Of a stretch of 11,665 nt of DNA, positions 1 through 7,044 are shown one piece after another. A program made the translations under genes and the position numbers. Every line of letters starts with the position of its first letter. The stretch's first letter is position 1. Under the pieces are notes generated by a model. The model was not told the DNA's origin and ran no database searches. It saw only the letters and a program-made list of their open reading frames with translations. Origin of the DNA: an uncultured Ruminococcus sp. (GTDB taxonomy: Bacteria; Bacillota; Clostridia; Oscillospirales; Acutalibacteraceae); assembly GCA_902773065.1 (NCBI GenBank), contig CACYDD010000311.1, forward strand, positions 1-11,665, read 5' to 3'.

Positions 1-73
1 ATTATAATTATAATACTTTTTGTATAATTTTGTTATAGGCAATTTCAACAAATATTACTAGATAGAAATTAGC

Positions 74-103
74 AAAAAAGGCTGTACAAAACTGTACAGC
101 CTT
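74..103 (-). terminator. Rho-independent terminator of asnB
   Basis: Read on the minus strand, an 11-bp perfect stem (AAGGCTGTACA paired with its complement, positions 78-103) with a 4-nt loop is followed by a run of six T (79-74). It begins 6 bp past the asnB stop codon, so it ends the asnB transcript. The AT-rich stretch to its left (1-73) shows no gene. Confidence 0.9.
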
Positions 104-109
104 GATTGA

Positions 110-1990
110 TTAAAGCTTATTGCTCGGCTCTGTGACACCATCGGGACGGTTGACATCATTTTCATTGCCGAAATAAATATTGTACCATAAAAGGAATACA
201 TAAATCGTCCATACCTTACGGCTGTTATCCTCTTTGCCGTTGAAATGGTCATCAAGATAGGAAACAATCAGCTCGGTGTTAAAGAATTTTTCCGCTGTTT
301 CGGAAGTAAACATTTCTTTGACTCTTGCGTAATATTTCTCATCCTTGAGCCATACTCTTGTAGGAACAGGGAAACCAAGCTTCGGCTTCTGTGCCGTTGC
401 CTTGGGAAGGTGACGGAGTGCCGCCATACGCATCGCATACTTTGTCGTACCCTTGGCAATACGGTATTTTGTCGGAATGGTTCTTGCTACCTTGAATACC
501 TCCTTATCAAGGAACGGTACTCTCAGTTCGAGCGAATTCGCCATGCTCATTCTGTCGGCTTTGAGCAGAATATCGCCCACCATCCAGAGGTTGATATCCA
601 GATACTGCATTTTTGTTTCTTCATCGTAATTCTTCACTCTGTCATAATATTTACGGCAAAGATCCTGAGGACGGGTAACGATAGAATTATCTTTCAGAAT
701 CTCTCTCTTTTCTTCGTCATCATACATAAATGCGTTTCCGATAAATTTATCCTCGGTTTTTCTTGCACCTCTGAGGATATATCCTCTGCCCTTGATATGC
801 GGCCATTTTTTGGCTTTTCTTGCAAGGGAATATCTTACCTTTTCAGGAAGTATTTTCTGATAGGTCTTGAATACGTGCGGTTCATTGTACACAGTATATC
901 CGCCGAACAGTTCATCTGCACCCTCACCCGAAAGCACAACCTTAACGTGTTCGCTGGCAAGCTTTGATACAAAGTACAATGCAATACAAGACGGATCGGC
1001 AAGCGGCTGATCCATCTGATACTGTACCTTCGGAACGGCAGACCAGAATTCCTCCGAGCCGATCAGATGTGTATGATGATCAACGCCTATCTCCTTTGAA
1101 AGCCCTTCCGCCCAACTGATCTCGTTATATCTTTCTCCGAAATCAAAGCCTACAGTGAAGGTTTTCTGGTCGGCAAAATAGGTGGAAACATAGCTTGAAT
1201 CAACGCCGCTGGAAAGGAAACAGCCGAGTTCCACATCACTGATCTTATGGGCATTGACAGAATTTTCAAAAGCACTTTCTATCTTGTCGATCGCTTCATC
1301 AAGTGTCAGATCATTGTCAGGCTCAAAGGTAGCCTCAAAATACCTTGTGATTTTGACTTCTCCGTTTCTGAACCACATATAATGCCCCGGAAGCAGGCAG
1401 TAAATACCCTCAAAAAATGTTTCAGGCGGCACAACATACTGGAACGAAAGATAATTGTCAAGTGCTTTATAATTAAACTTCTTGACATATTTCGGATGTT
1501 CAAGAATACTTTTGATCTCCGAGCCGTAAATCAGTTCTCCGTCCACAACGGCATAGTGCATCGGCTTGATACCAAAGAAATCTCTTGCAATAAAGATTGA
1601 GCCATCCTTTGTATTATAAATCGCAAAGCCGAACATCCCCCTGAGTTTATTCAGCATTTTTTCTCCCCATTCCTCAAAAGCGTGTATCAGCACCTCAGAG
1701 TCAGTCTTCGTATAGAATTTGTATCCTAAACCAATCAGTTCCTCACGAAGCTCCTTATAGTTATAAATTTCTCCGTTGAACATCAGCACAAGGCTTTTAT
1801 CCTCGTTATAGATTGGCTGATGACCGCCCTCGAGGTCAATAATACTAAGGCGTCGGAATCCCATAGAAATTCTGCTGTCCTTATAATAACCAACACTGTC
1901 AGGTCCTCTGTGAGTAATGACATCCGTCATATTTTCAAGAACCTTATCCCTGTCAACAATTTCTCCCGTAAAACCGCATAATCCGCACAT
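110..1990 (-). CDS. asnB: Asparagine synthetase, glutamine-hydrolysing
   Basis: Makes asparagine from aspartate, ATP and glutamine in the cytoplasm. The 626-residue protein has the two AsnB domains in order. The N-terminal class II glutaminase starts MCGLCGFTG, so Cys2 is the nucleophile once Met is removed; the glutamine-binding segments FRRLSIIDL (from about residue 45) and FNGEIYN (about 71) follow. The C-terminal synthetase domain carries the ATP pyrophosphatase loop SSGVDSS (260-266) and, further on, SGEGADELFGGY. The start is fixed by the need for Cys2; a purine-rich ribosome site (GGGGAAGGGG) lies 9 nt upstream. It is monocistronic, with a terminator just after the stop and a likely promoter about 300 bp upstream, leaving a long leader that contains repeat copies. 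AsnB-like amidotransferases also occur in surface-polysaccharide loci and an O-antigen ligase-like gene is divergent here, but the sequence reads as ordinary asnB. Confidence 0.95.
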   Translation of the reverse strand: MCGLCGFTGEIVDRDKVLENMTDVITHRGPDSVGYYKDSRISMGFRRLSIIDLEGGHQPIYNEDKSLVLMFNGEIYNYKELREELIGLGYKFYTKTDSEVLIHAFEEWGEKMLNKLRGMFGFAIYNTKDGSIFIARDFFGIKPMHYAVVDGELIYGSEIKSILEHPKYVKKFNYKALDNYLSFQYVVPPETFFEGIYCLLPGHYMWFRNGEVKITRYFEATFEPDNDLTLDEAIDKIESAFENSVNAHKISDVELGCFLSSGVDSSYVSTYFADQKTFTVGFDFGERYNEISWAEGLSKEIGVDHHTHLIGSEEFWSAVPKVQYQMDQPLADPSCIALYFVSKLASEHVKVVLSGEGADELFGGYTVYNEPHVFKTYQKILPEKVRYSLARKAKKWPHIKGRGYILRGARKTEDKFIGNAFMYDDEEKREILKDNSIVTRPQDLCRKYYDRVKNYDEETKMQYLDINLWMVGDILLKADRMSMANSLELRVPFLDKEVFKVARTIPTKYRIAKGTTKYAMRMAALRHLPKATAQKPKLGFPVPTRVWLKDEKYYARVKEMFTSETAEKFFNTELIVSYLDDHFNGKEDNSRKVWTIYVFLLWYNIYFGNENDVNRPDGVTEPSNKL

Positions 1991-2007
1991 TGAAACATTC
2001 CCCTTCC

Positions 2008-2036
2008 CCGGCGAGCCGCCGGTCCCAATTCGCGCT
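2008..2036 (+). repeat. Partial end of the dispersed element, in asnB leader
   Basis: A perfect hairpin CCGGCG-AGC-CGCCGG (2008-2022) is followed by a segment ending in CGCGCT. The 14 bases 2008-2021 match the starts of the 24-base end sequence seen at 11475 and, inverted, at 6952-6975. It lies directly upstream of the asnB ribosome site and would be part of the asnB leader RNA. I read it as one end module of the element whose fuller copy starts at 2122. Confidence 0.6.
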
Positions 2037-2121
2037 GTCGCTACCCTTCGGTCGCTCTGAACGCAACCTGATTAATTTACTTCCCGCGCTCCAAGTATAG
2101 AAAAACATAAATTTCTCTCCA

Positions 2122-2268
2122 CGGCGAGCCACTGGTCTCTGTTTTGCACTCAAGTTCTTAATTCACACACATTCATCACCTCGCCATAAGCATTAACCTT
2201 AAGGCGCGGCATTAAAACTAATGAAATGCAATAAAGCAGAGCGCGAATCGACCGCGGAGGCACTCCGC
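2122..2268 (+). repeat. Dispersed non-coding element, copy A
   Basis: About 147 bp that align with 6808-6947 and 11475-11614 in the same orientation. Shared blocks in order are CGGCGAGCC, a TTTTGCACT/TTTCGCACT block, CACACA-TTCATC, GCCATAAG, GCGCGGCA, GAGCGCGAATCG, and a terminal hairpin GCGGAG-GCA-CTCCGC (2254-2268). The block near the left end can pair with GAGCGCGAA near the right end (8 of 9 positions counting GU), so the unit can fold back on itself. There is no coding capacity. It lies inside the predicted asnB leader, downstream of the minus-strand promoter. Confidence 0.7.
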
Positions 2269-2289
2269 ATTGCATGAGTGTCTACTAAT

Positions 2290-2318
2290 ATTTTACACCA
2301 TGTCACCTGTATTTTCAA
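2290..2318 (-). promoter_or_regulatory. Sigma-A promoter for asnB
   Basis: On the minus strand TTGAAA (2318-2313), a 17-bp spacer and TAAAAT (2295-2290). Transcription would start near 2283, giving a leader of about 290 nt before the asnB ATG that spans repeat copy A. A closer TATACT (2099-2094) has no credible -35 and is less likely. Confidence 0.6.
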
Positions 2319-2473
2319 GCCAAAAGAATATTTTTCGGTTTTCATCATTTTTTGAAGCTTTTCGTGCAAATAATGCAGCAATTTTGATATACTTATTATT
2401 ATGTCGGTAAGTACAAAAAATAAGGTAACAATCAGTAAATTTAAAAATTAATTGACAAATTAACACTTAATGA

Positions 2474-2502
2474 TTGAATTCATCGGCATTTTGATGTATA
2501 AT
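2474..2502 (+). promoter_or_regulatory. Sigma-A promoter for the Wzy-like gene
   Basis: TTGAAT (2474-2479), 17-bp spacer, TATAAT (2497-2502). The start would be near 2509, about 26 nt before the chosen start codon. The same hexamers and spacing precede the malic enzyme gene at 6977. The TTGACA at 2452 is spaced 39 bp from this -10 and is not used in this call. Confidence 0.75.
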
Positions 2503-2534
2503 TCCCTTGACAGTAATCGTCGGAGGTGTTGGAT

Positions 2535-4064
2535 TTGAACCTTGCCGGAACAGCAAAGAAGCCGAACCCGGTCATAAATTTTTTTAATAACGACCGGAAT
2601 TTCCGCTTTGTTTTTATCGGCTCTTTGCTTTTTGCTTCACTGAATATTATACGATTTTATTTTTATGTCATATGCGGTCTGTCAATGATATGGGGCGCAT
2701 GGCTGTTTGTCAGCAAAATGATATACAGCCGCCGTGTTCTGAGGCTGAGAAACCGCAGGCTGATCTATTTGTTTTTATGCTCCTGCTTTCTTTCCTGCTT
2801 TCTGCATTTTCAGACGAACTTGGCAGTCAATGTGTATTATGTGTGCTGGATGGGTGTATGCTTTTTCCTGTTTTATGGTATTCATACAGGCAGAAGTAAA
2901 AACAGCTGTAAAAAAGAGGTACTTACTCTGTTTGAATTCATCAATTTTATAACCACTGTCATGATGATCGCAGGTCTTGTTCTTCTTGTATTGTTTCCCA
3001 AGGGCTTTGACATTGACGGCGATTCCTTTGCTATTCACGAAAACAGATTTGTCGGTATACTGTTCAATGCCAATGTAACAGCGTTTTATGCGATCATGGC
3101 GTTTATCTGCTGTAATATCATGTGGGCGATCCGTCATTCTTCCAGACAACTGACTTTAAAGTTTAAAATCTACTATATTGTCTGTATGCTGATCAATATC
3201 ATATCCGTTTTCCTGTCGGATTCTAATGACTCTTTGCTGATGTTTATCGTCTATTTTTGCTTTATTGCGTTTTACATTATTTTTAAAGGCTATAAGCGGA
3301 GTATCATTGGTTTTATTTTCAGGCTCATGGCACTGATGCTTGCCTGTGTGGTAATTGCAGCAGCACTTCTTTCCGCAAGAACGCTTTTGCAAACAGGCGT
3401 TTCTCAGCTTCTCAGTATGTCAGAACCTGATGTACAGATTTCTACAGGCGTTACGGCTTCACCCGACGGTGAAGTTGTCATACGCCCCGACAACGAACAG
3501 AAAACAACCTTTGCCCACCAGAACAAAAACATCGACAGCGGCAGATTTGTAATCTGGAAACAATCTCTCGGTCTGTTCACAGAATTTCCGATCATGGGAA
3601 TCGGAAAGGCAAATATCGTCGATTACGGCGAAAAATATCTCGGCGGTCTGAAATATACCGATTTTCACAATGGACTGATGACCATTATCATCAGCTACGG
3701 TCTTGTCGGTTTTTTCCTGTTCATGGTGCTTGCCATCACAGTGGCAAAAGCAATGCTGAAAGCCCTGTTCCGCTACTGCAAAGAGGTAAAAACGGACGGC
3801 AGAGTTCTGATGCTGATCATCGCCTTCTGTGCCGCTTACTGTGTTTACTCTATGTTTGAAGTCGCACTGCTTGTCGACATCTCCTACAGAGTTGTCATCT
3901 TCTGGCTTGTGATCGGTCTTGGCATGAGCTATGTATCTTCCTATGAACACAGTGCCCTTCTTGCCCACGACAACATTTCCGACCGCAGCCGCAGTATATA
4001 CAGCACTGCCCGACGATCCGCCAAAGCCAATTCGTGTAACCATTCCTTTCGGTCACTACTTTAA
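2535..4064 (+). CDS. O-antigen ligase/polymerase-like membrane protein (Wzy_C type)
   Basis: A 509-residue inner-membrane protein with about 11-12 hydrophobic segments (roughly residues 25-60, 77-115, 135-154, 172-197, 212-250, 258-279, 383-403, 424-466). A large external loop lies between about 283 and 380. The two marks of the Wzy_C/O-antigen ligase family are present: DSGRFVIW followed by FPIMGIGKANI (about 334-361), with an Arg in the loop, and DFHNGLMTIIISYGLVG (about 376-392), with the HN pair. Family members join or polymerise undecaprenyl-linked glycans at the outer face of the membrane; in a Gram-positive this would serve exopolysaccharide or wall glycan. I chose TTG at 2535 because GGAGG (2522-2526) lies 8 nt upstream; the GTG at 2526 overlaps that ribosome site. 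No glycosyltransferase genes are near, so its substrate cannot be named. No terminator separates it from the next gene. Confidence 0.8.
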   Translation: MNLAGTAKKPNPVINFFNNDRNFRFVFIGSLLFASLNIIRFYFYVICGLSMIWGAWLFVSKMIYSRRVLRLRNRRLIYLFLCSCFLSCFLHFQTNLAVNVYYVCWMGVCFFLFYGIHTGRSKNSCKKEVLTLFEFINFITTVMMIAGLVLLVLFPKGFDIDGDSFAIHENRFVGILFNANVTAFYAIMAFICCNIMWAIRHSSRQLTLKFKIYYIVCMLINIISVFLSDSNDSLLMFIVYFCFIAFYIIFKGYKRSIIGFIFRLMALMLACVVIAAALLSARTLLQTGVSQLLSMSEPDVQISTGVTASPDGEVVIRPDNEQKTTFAHQNKNIDSGRFVIWKQSLGLFTEFPIMGIGKANIVDYGEKYLGGLKYTDFHNGLMTIIISYGLVGFFLFMVLAITVAKAMLKALFRYCKEVKTDGRVLMLIIAFCAAYCVYSMFEVALLVDISYRVVIFWLVIGLGMSYVSSYEHSALLAHDNISDRSRSIYSTARRSAKANSCNHSFRSLL

Positions 4065-4097
4065 GGATATATACTAAATTTAACAGAGGTGGTATCA

Positions 4098-4271
4098 ATG
4101 TCTGAGCAAAACATCGAAAAAATAATCAATAATGCTGCTGCTTCTGTAGAGATGGAAGGCTATCACATTGATGAACAAAGCAGAAGCTGGTGCAGACAAC
4201 TTATCAACCAAGAAATAACACTTCCTGAATATATTGCTTTAGTCAAACGGAAATCTGAGGTGACTGCATAA
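4098..4271 (+). CDS. VbhA-family antitoxin of a Fic toxin
   Basis: A 57-residue, mostly helical protein. It contains SVEMEG (residues 16-21), an exact match to the inhibitory motif [S/T]xxxE[G/N] of class I Fic antitoxins such as VbhA. In that family the Glu of the motif helix enters the Fic active site and blocks ATP gamma-phosphate placement. The ATG at 4098 follows AGAGGTGG (4085-4092); a GTG at 4089 lies within that ribosome site and is rejected. The stop codon overlaps the fic start by one base (TAATG), implying translational coupling and antitoxin-first order, as in known VbhA-VbhT pairs. It begins 33 bp after the membrane-protein gene; a TATACT at 4070-4075 could be a private -10 but its -35 is weak. 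Confidence 0.85.
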   Translation: MSEQNIEKIINNAAASVEMEGYHIDEQSRSWCRQLINQEITLPEYIALVKRKSEVTA

Positions 4272-4861
4272 TGTTTTATGATATTAATACAGTTGCATCC
4301 GATTGCTATGAAGGTACAGTATGTTTGATAAATAAATTTGATATCAAAGACAGCAAACAACTTTCTCAAGTTGAAGCTGACATTACATTTGCTAAATCAG
4401 CCAAATTAGAACAAACCCCCATAAAAGGCAATTTTGATATCTTTCATTACAAAAATATTCACAGATTTTTATTTGAGGATTTATATGAATGGGCTGGTCA
4501 ATTCAGAACAATAAATCTCTCGAAAAAAGGAACTAACTTTGCAGATTATAAAAATATTGAAAAATATTGCGAAATGTGTTTTTCTGGTCTTAGCCGAATG
4601 AATTTTCTCAACAATTTAGCATTTGATAAGTTCATTAATGAAATTGTTGAATTGTACTGTACTCTCAATTTGATTCATCCGTTCCGGGAAGGAAATGGCA
4701 GAACTCAAAGAATTTTCATAGCACAACTCATCCGTTTTAATGGCTATGAAATCAATTTTTCTGATATTGATACAGATTACCTTATGATTGCAACTATTCA
4801 ATCTGCACAGGGGATTTTTGACAATCTAAAACAAATTTTTAAGGATAATATAAAAAGGTAA
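4271..4861 (+). CDS. fic: Fic-domain toxin (predicted AMP transferase)
   Basis: A 196-residue class I Fic protein. The complete catalytic motif HPFREGNGRTQR spans 136-147: His136 is the catalytic base, followed by the phosphate-binding GNGR. Upstream, IHRFLFEDLYEWAGQFRT (63-80) and the following flap segment INLSKKGTNF (81-90) match the family layout. Known VbhT/FicT enzymes transfer AMP to GyrB and ParE and arrest growth; that target is inference here. There is no BID or other extra domain, so it is an intracellular toxin form rather than a secreted effector. It overlaps the antitoxin stop by one base. Both genes are visibly more AT-rich than nadE and the membrane-protein gene around them, and they sit between unrelated genes, which fits acquisition by transfer. 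No catalytic residue is missing, so it should be active when free of its antitoxin. Confidence 0.9.
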   Translation: MFYDINTVASDCYEGTVCLINKFDIKDSKQLSQVEADITFAKSAKLEQTPIKGNFDIFHYKNIHRFLFEDLYEWAGQFRTINLSKKGTNFADYKNIEKYCEMCFSGLSRMNFLNNLAFDKFINEIVELYCTLNLIHPFREGNGRTQRIFIAQLIRFNGYEINFSDIDTDYLMIATIQSAQGIFDNLKQIFKDNIKR

Positions 4862-4897
4862 CTGATTATATTTATCGTGTACTAGGAGGTATTATTT

Positions 4898-6790
4898 ATG
4901 AAAGACGGATTTATTCGTGTAGCGTGTGCTACTCCGAAAATAAAAGTGGCGGATTGCGCCCACAATGCAAAGGCAATTATTTCTCAGGCAAAGGAAGCAG
5001 CCGCAAGCGGTGCTTCCCTGATTGTTTTTCCCGAATTATGTATCACAGGCTATACCTGCTCCGATTTGTTTTTACAGCGTTCTCTGCTTGTTTCGGCAGA
5101 AAAGGCACTTGCGGAAATTATTGAGGAAACAAAGGAACTGGAATCCGTGATTCTTGTGGGACTGCCTGTTCGTGCCAACTCTGCTTTATATAACTGTGCC
5201 GCTGTTTTATGCAAGGGTGAAATACTTGGTCTTGTGCCCAAAAAGCATATCCCCAACTATTCCGAATTCTATGAAATACGTCACTTTACCCCTTTTTCAA
5301 TCGCTCTTGAAAAAACAATATGCAGTCAGACTGTCAGCATTGATGCCGATACGATATTTTCCTGCACCTCCATGCCCGAATTCCGTTTCGGTGTTGAGAT
5401 TTGCGAGGACTTATGGACTCCCGAACCACCGTCAGGAAAACTTGCAAAAAGCAGTGCTTTGATTATCGCCAATCTTTCCGCAAGCGACGAAGTGATCGGC
5501 AAGGCAGACTACAGAAGAATGTTAGTTAAATCTACCTCGGCAAGACTGCTTTCTGCCTATGTTTATACAAGTGCAGGGCTTGGCGAAAGCACGACCGACC
5601 TTGTTTTCTCAGGTCATAACCTCATATGCGAAAACGGCGCACTGCTTGCAGAATCAAAACGCTTTACAACAGGCATTACCTATGCCGATATTGATTTACA
5701 AAAACTGGAACATGAAAGAGCAAGAGCAAATACATTTGAAGGCGAAAATGACCTATACTTTACAGAATTTGACCTTGATGTAAAAGAGTTAGAGCTGAAC
5801 AGGTATATCAGCAAAACGCCGTTTGTTCCCGAAAGCAAGATCAATCTTGACGAACGCTGTGAAGAAATCCTCACCATTCAGGCAACGGGACTTTCCACAA
5901 GAATTGAACACACTAACGCTAAGAGCGTTGTGATTGGTCTTTCGGGCGGTCTGGATTCCACGCTTGCGCTGATCGTTGCAGTTCATGCGATGGATATGCT
6001 CGGTCGTGACAGAAAAGATATCATTGCTGTGACCATGCCCTGCTTCGGCACAACAAAGCGTACAAAAAGCAATGCAGAAATTCTCGCCGAAAGCTATGGG
6101 GTAAGTTTTCAGGATATTGACATTTCAAAGGCTGTCACACAGCATTTTGAGGATATCGGACAAAACCCCCAAAACTTTGATGTTACCTTTGAAAACGGTC
6201 AGGCAAGAGAACGCACACAAGTACTGATGGATATTGCCAACAAAACAGGCGGTTTTGTCATCGGCACTGGTGACCTTTCGGAGCTTGCCCTCGGCTGGGC
6301 GACCTATAACGGCGACCATATGTCCATGTATGCCGTAAACGCTTCCATTCCGAAAACACTTGTCCGTCACCTGACTGCCTTTGAAGCCGACCACACAGAA
6401 GGACAGCTGAAAGCGGCACTTCTGGATATCCTTGATACTCCTGTCAGCCCTGAGCTATTACCGCCCAAGGACGGTGAGATCGCACAGAAAACCGAAGACC
6501 TTGTCGGTCCTTATGAACTGCATGATTTCTTTTTGTATTATTTTGTGCGTTTCGGTTTTACAGCCGATAAGATTTACCGCATGGCAAAAATTGCCTTTAA
6601 AGGCGTATATGATAATGAAACGATCAAAAAATGGCTGAAAACCTTTATCCGCCGTTTTTTCCAGCAGCAGTTCAAACGCTCCTGCCTGCCCGACGGTCCG
6701 AAAGTCGGCACAGTTACACTTTCTCCCCGAGGCGACTGGCGTATGCCCAGTGATGCTTCCAGCGCAGTGTTTCAGCTGAGTGAAGAATAA
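4898..6790 (+). CDS. nadE: Glutamine-dependent NAD+ synthetase
   Basis: Converts deamido-NAD+, ATP and glutamine to NAD+, the last step of NAD synthesis. The 630-residue protein is the long two-domain form. The N-terminal nitrilase-fold glutaminase has its triad in VFPELCITGY (Glu46), GLVPKKHIPNYSEFYE (Lys115) and EICEDLW (Cys169). The C-terminal synthetase has the pyrophosphatase loop SGGLDST (349-355) and GTGDLSELALGW (456-467), with the usual C-terminal tail SPRGDWRMPSDAS (609-621). AGGAGG (4884-4889) lies 8 nt before the ATG. It follows fic by 36 bp with no terminator between, so some read-through from the toxin operon is possible; no convincing promoter of its own is visible. No T-rich terminator follows, only the repeat element starting right at the stop codon. 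Confidence 0.95.
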   Translation: MKDGFIRVACATPKIKVADCAHNAKAIISQAKEAAASGASLIVFPELCITGYTCSDLFLQRSLLVSAEKALAEIIEETKELESVILVGLPVRANSALYNCAAVLCKGEILGLVPKKHIPNYSEFYEIRHFTPFSIALEKTICSQTVSIDADTIFSCTSMPEFRFGVEICEDLWTPEPPSGKLAKSSALIIANLSASDEVIGKADYRRMLVKSTSARLLSAYVYTSAGLGESTTDLVFSGHNLICENGALLAESKRFTTGITYADIDLQKLEHERARANTFEGENDLYFTEFDLDVKELELNRYISKTPFVPESKINLDERCEEILTIQATGLSTRIEHTNAKSVVIGLSGGLDSTLALIVAVHAMDMLGRDRKDIIAVTMPCFGTTKRTKSNAEILAESYGVSFQDIDISKAVTQHFEDIGQNPQNFDVTFENGQARERTQVLMDIANKTGGFVIGTGDLSELALGWATYNGDHMSMYAVNASIPKTLVRHLTAFEADHTEGQLKAALLDILDTPVSPELLPPKDGEIAQKTEDLVGPYELHDFFLYYFVRFGFTADKIYRMAKIAFKGVYDNETIKKWLKTFIRRFFQQQFKRSCLPDGPKVGTVTLSPRGDWRMPSDASSAVFQLSEE

Positions 6791-6807
6791 GCGGATTGCC
6801 TCCGCTG

Positions 6808-6976
6808 GTGCGTGACCGCACTGGACTATTTCGCACTTAAGTCACACAACTTCATCGCTGTGCCATAAGTATGAAACCAGAGCCGCGGCAATGAAGTTGA
6901 ACATTATAAAAAAACTCGAGCGCGAATCGGGAGTGCAGACTCTGCACCGCGAAATAGGGTTCGGCGGCTCGCCGGC
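6808..6976 (+). repeat. Dispersed non-coding element, copy B with an inverted extra end
   Basis: Positions 6808-6947 align with copies A and C: GTGCG-TGAC-CGCAC tip hairpin, TTTCGCACTTAAG, CACACA, TTCATC, GCCATAAG, GCCGCGGCA, GAGCGCGAATCG, then the tip hairpin GTGCAG-ACT-CTGCAC (6933-6947). An inner 9-bp stem pairs CAACTTCAT (6847-6855) with ATGAAGTTG (6891-6899). Positions 6952-6975 are the exact reverse complement of the first 24 bases of copy C (11475-11498), so a second element end is attached in opposite orientation. A further imperfect hairpin, GCGGA-TTGCC-TCCGC, sits at 6791-6805 against the nadE stop. It fills the nadE to malic enzyme gap and has no coding sign. Confidence 0.75.
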
Positions 6977-7005
6977 TTGAATTTTAAGAAAAATTATAGT
7001 ATAAT
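6977..7005 (+). promoter_or_regulatory. Sigma-A promoter for the malic enzyme gene
   Basis: TTGAAT (6977-6982), 17-bp spacer, TATAAT (7000-7005). The -35 begins one base after the palindrome that ends repeat copy B. Transcription would start near 7012, about 33 nt before the ATG. Confidence 0.8.
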
Positions 7006-7044
7006 TATGAAAGAAAATATGATATCAAAGAAAGGAAAGTTAAA

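Noticed and set aside
245..967. A 240-residue open frame on the plus strand inside asnB
   Set aside because: It is antisense to a complete asnB with all catalytic motifs, has low-complexity Cys/Phe/Ile-rich translation and no ribosome site.
1991..2283. A T-box-like segment (AGGGTAGCGACAGCGCG on the minus strand) in the asnB leader
   Set aside because: The T-box core AGGGTGG-ACCGCG is not matched, there is no terminator/antiterminator pair, and the surrounding sequence is explained by the dispersed element found elsewhere. A T-box covariance search would settle it.
2452..2457. TTGACA as a -35 for the Wzy-like gene
   Set aside because: No -10 lies 16-18 bp downstream; the TATAAT at 2497 is 39 bp away and pairs better with TTGAAT at 2474.
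2526..2534. GTG start for the Wzy-like gene
   Set aside because: It overlaps the GGAGG ribosome site; TTG at 2535 has ideal spacing.
3459..4043. A 194-residue minus-strand open frame over the Wzy-like gene
   Set aside because: Shadow of the membrane-protein reading frame; no ribosome site or recognisable domain.
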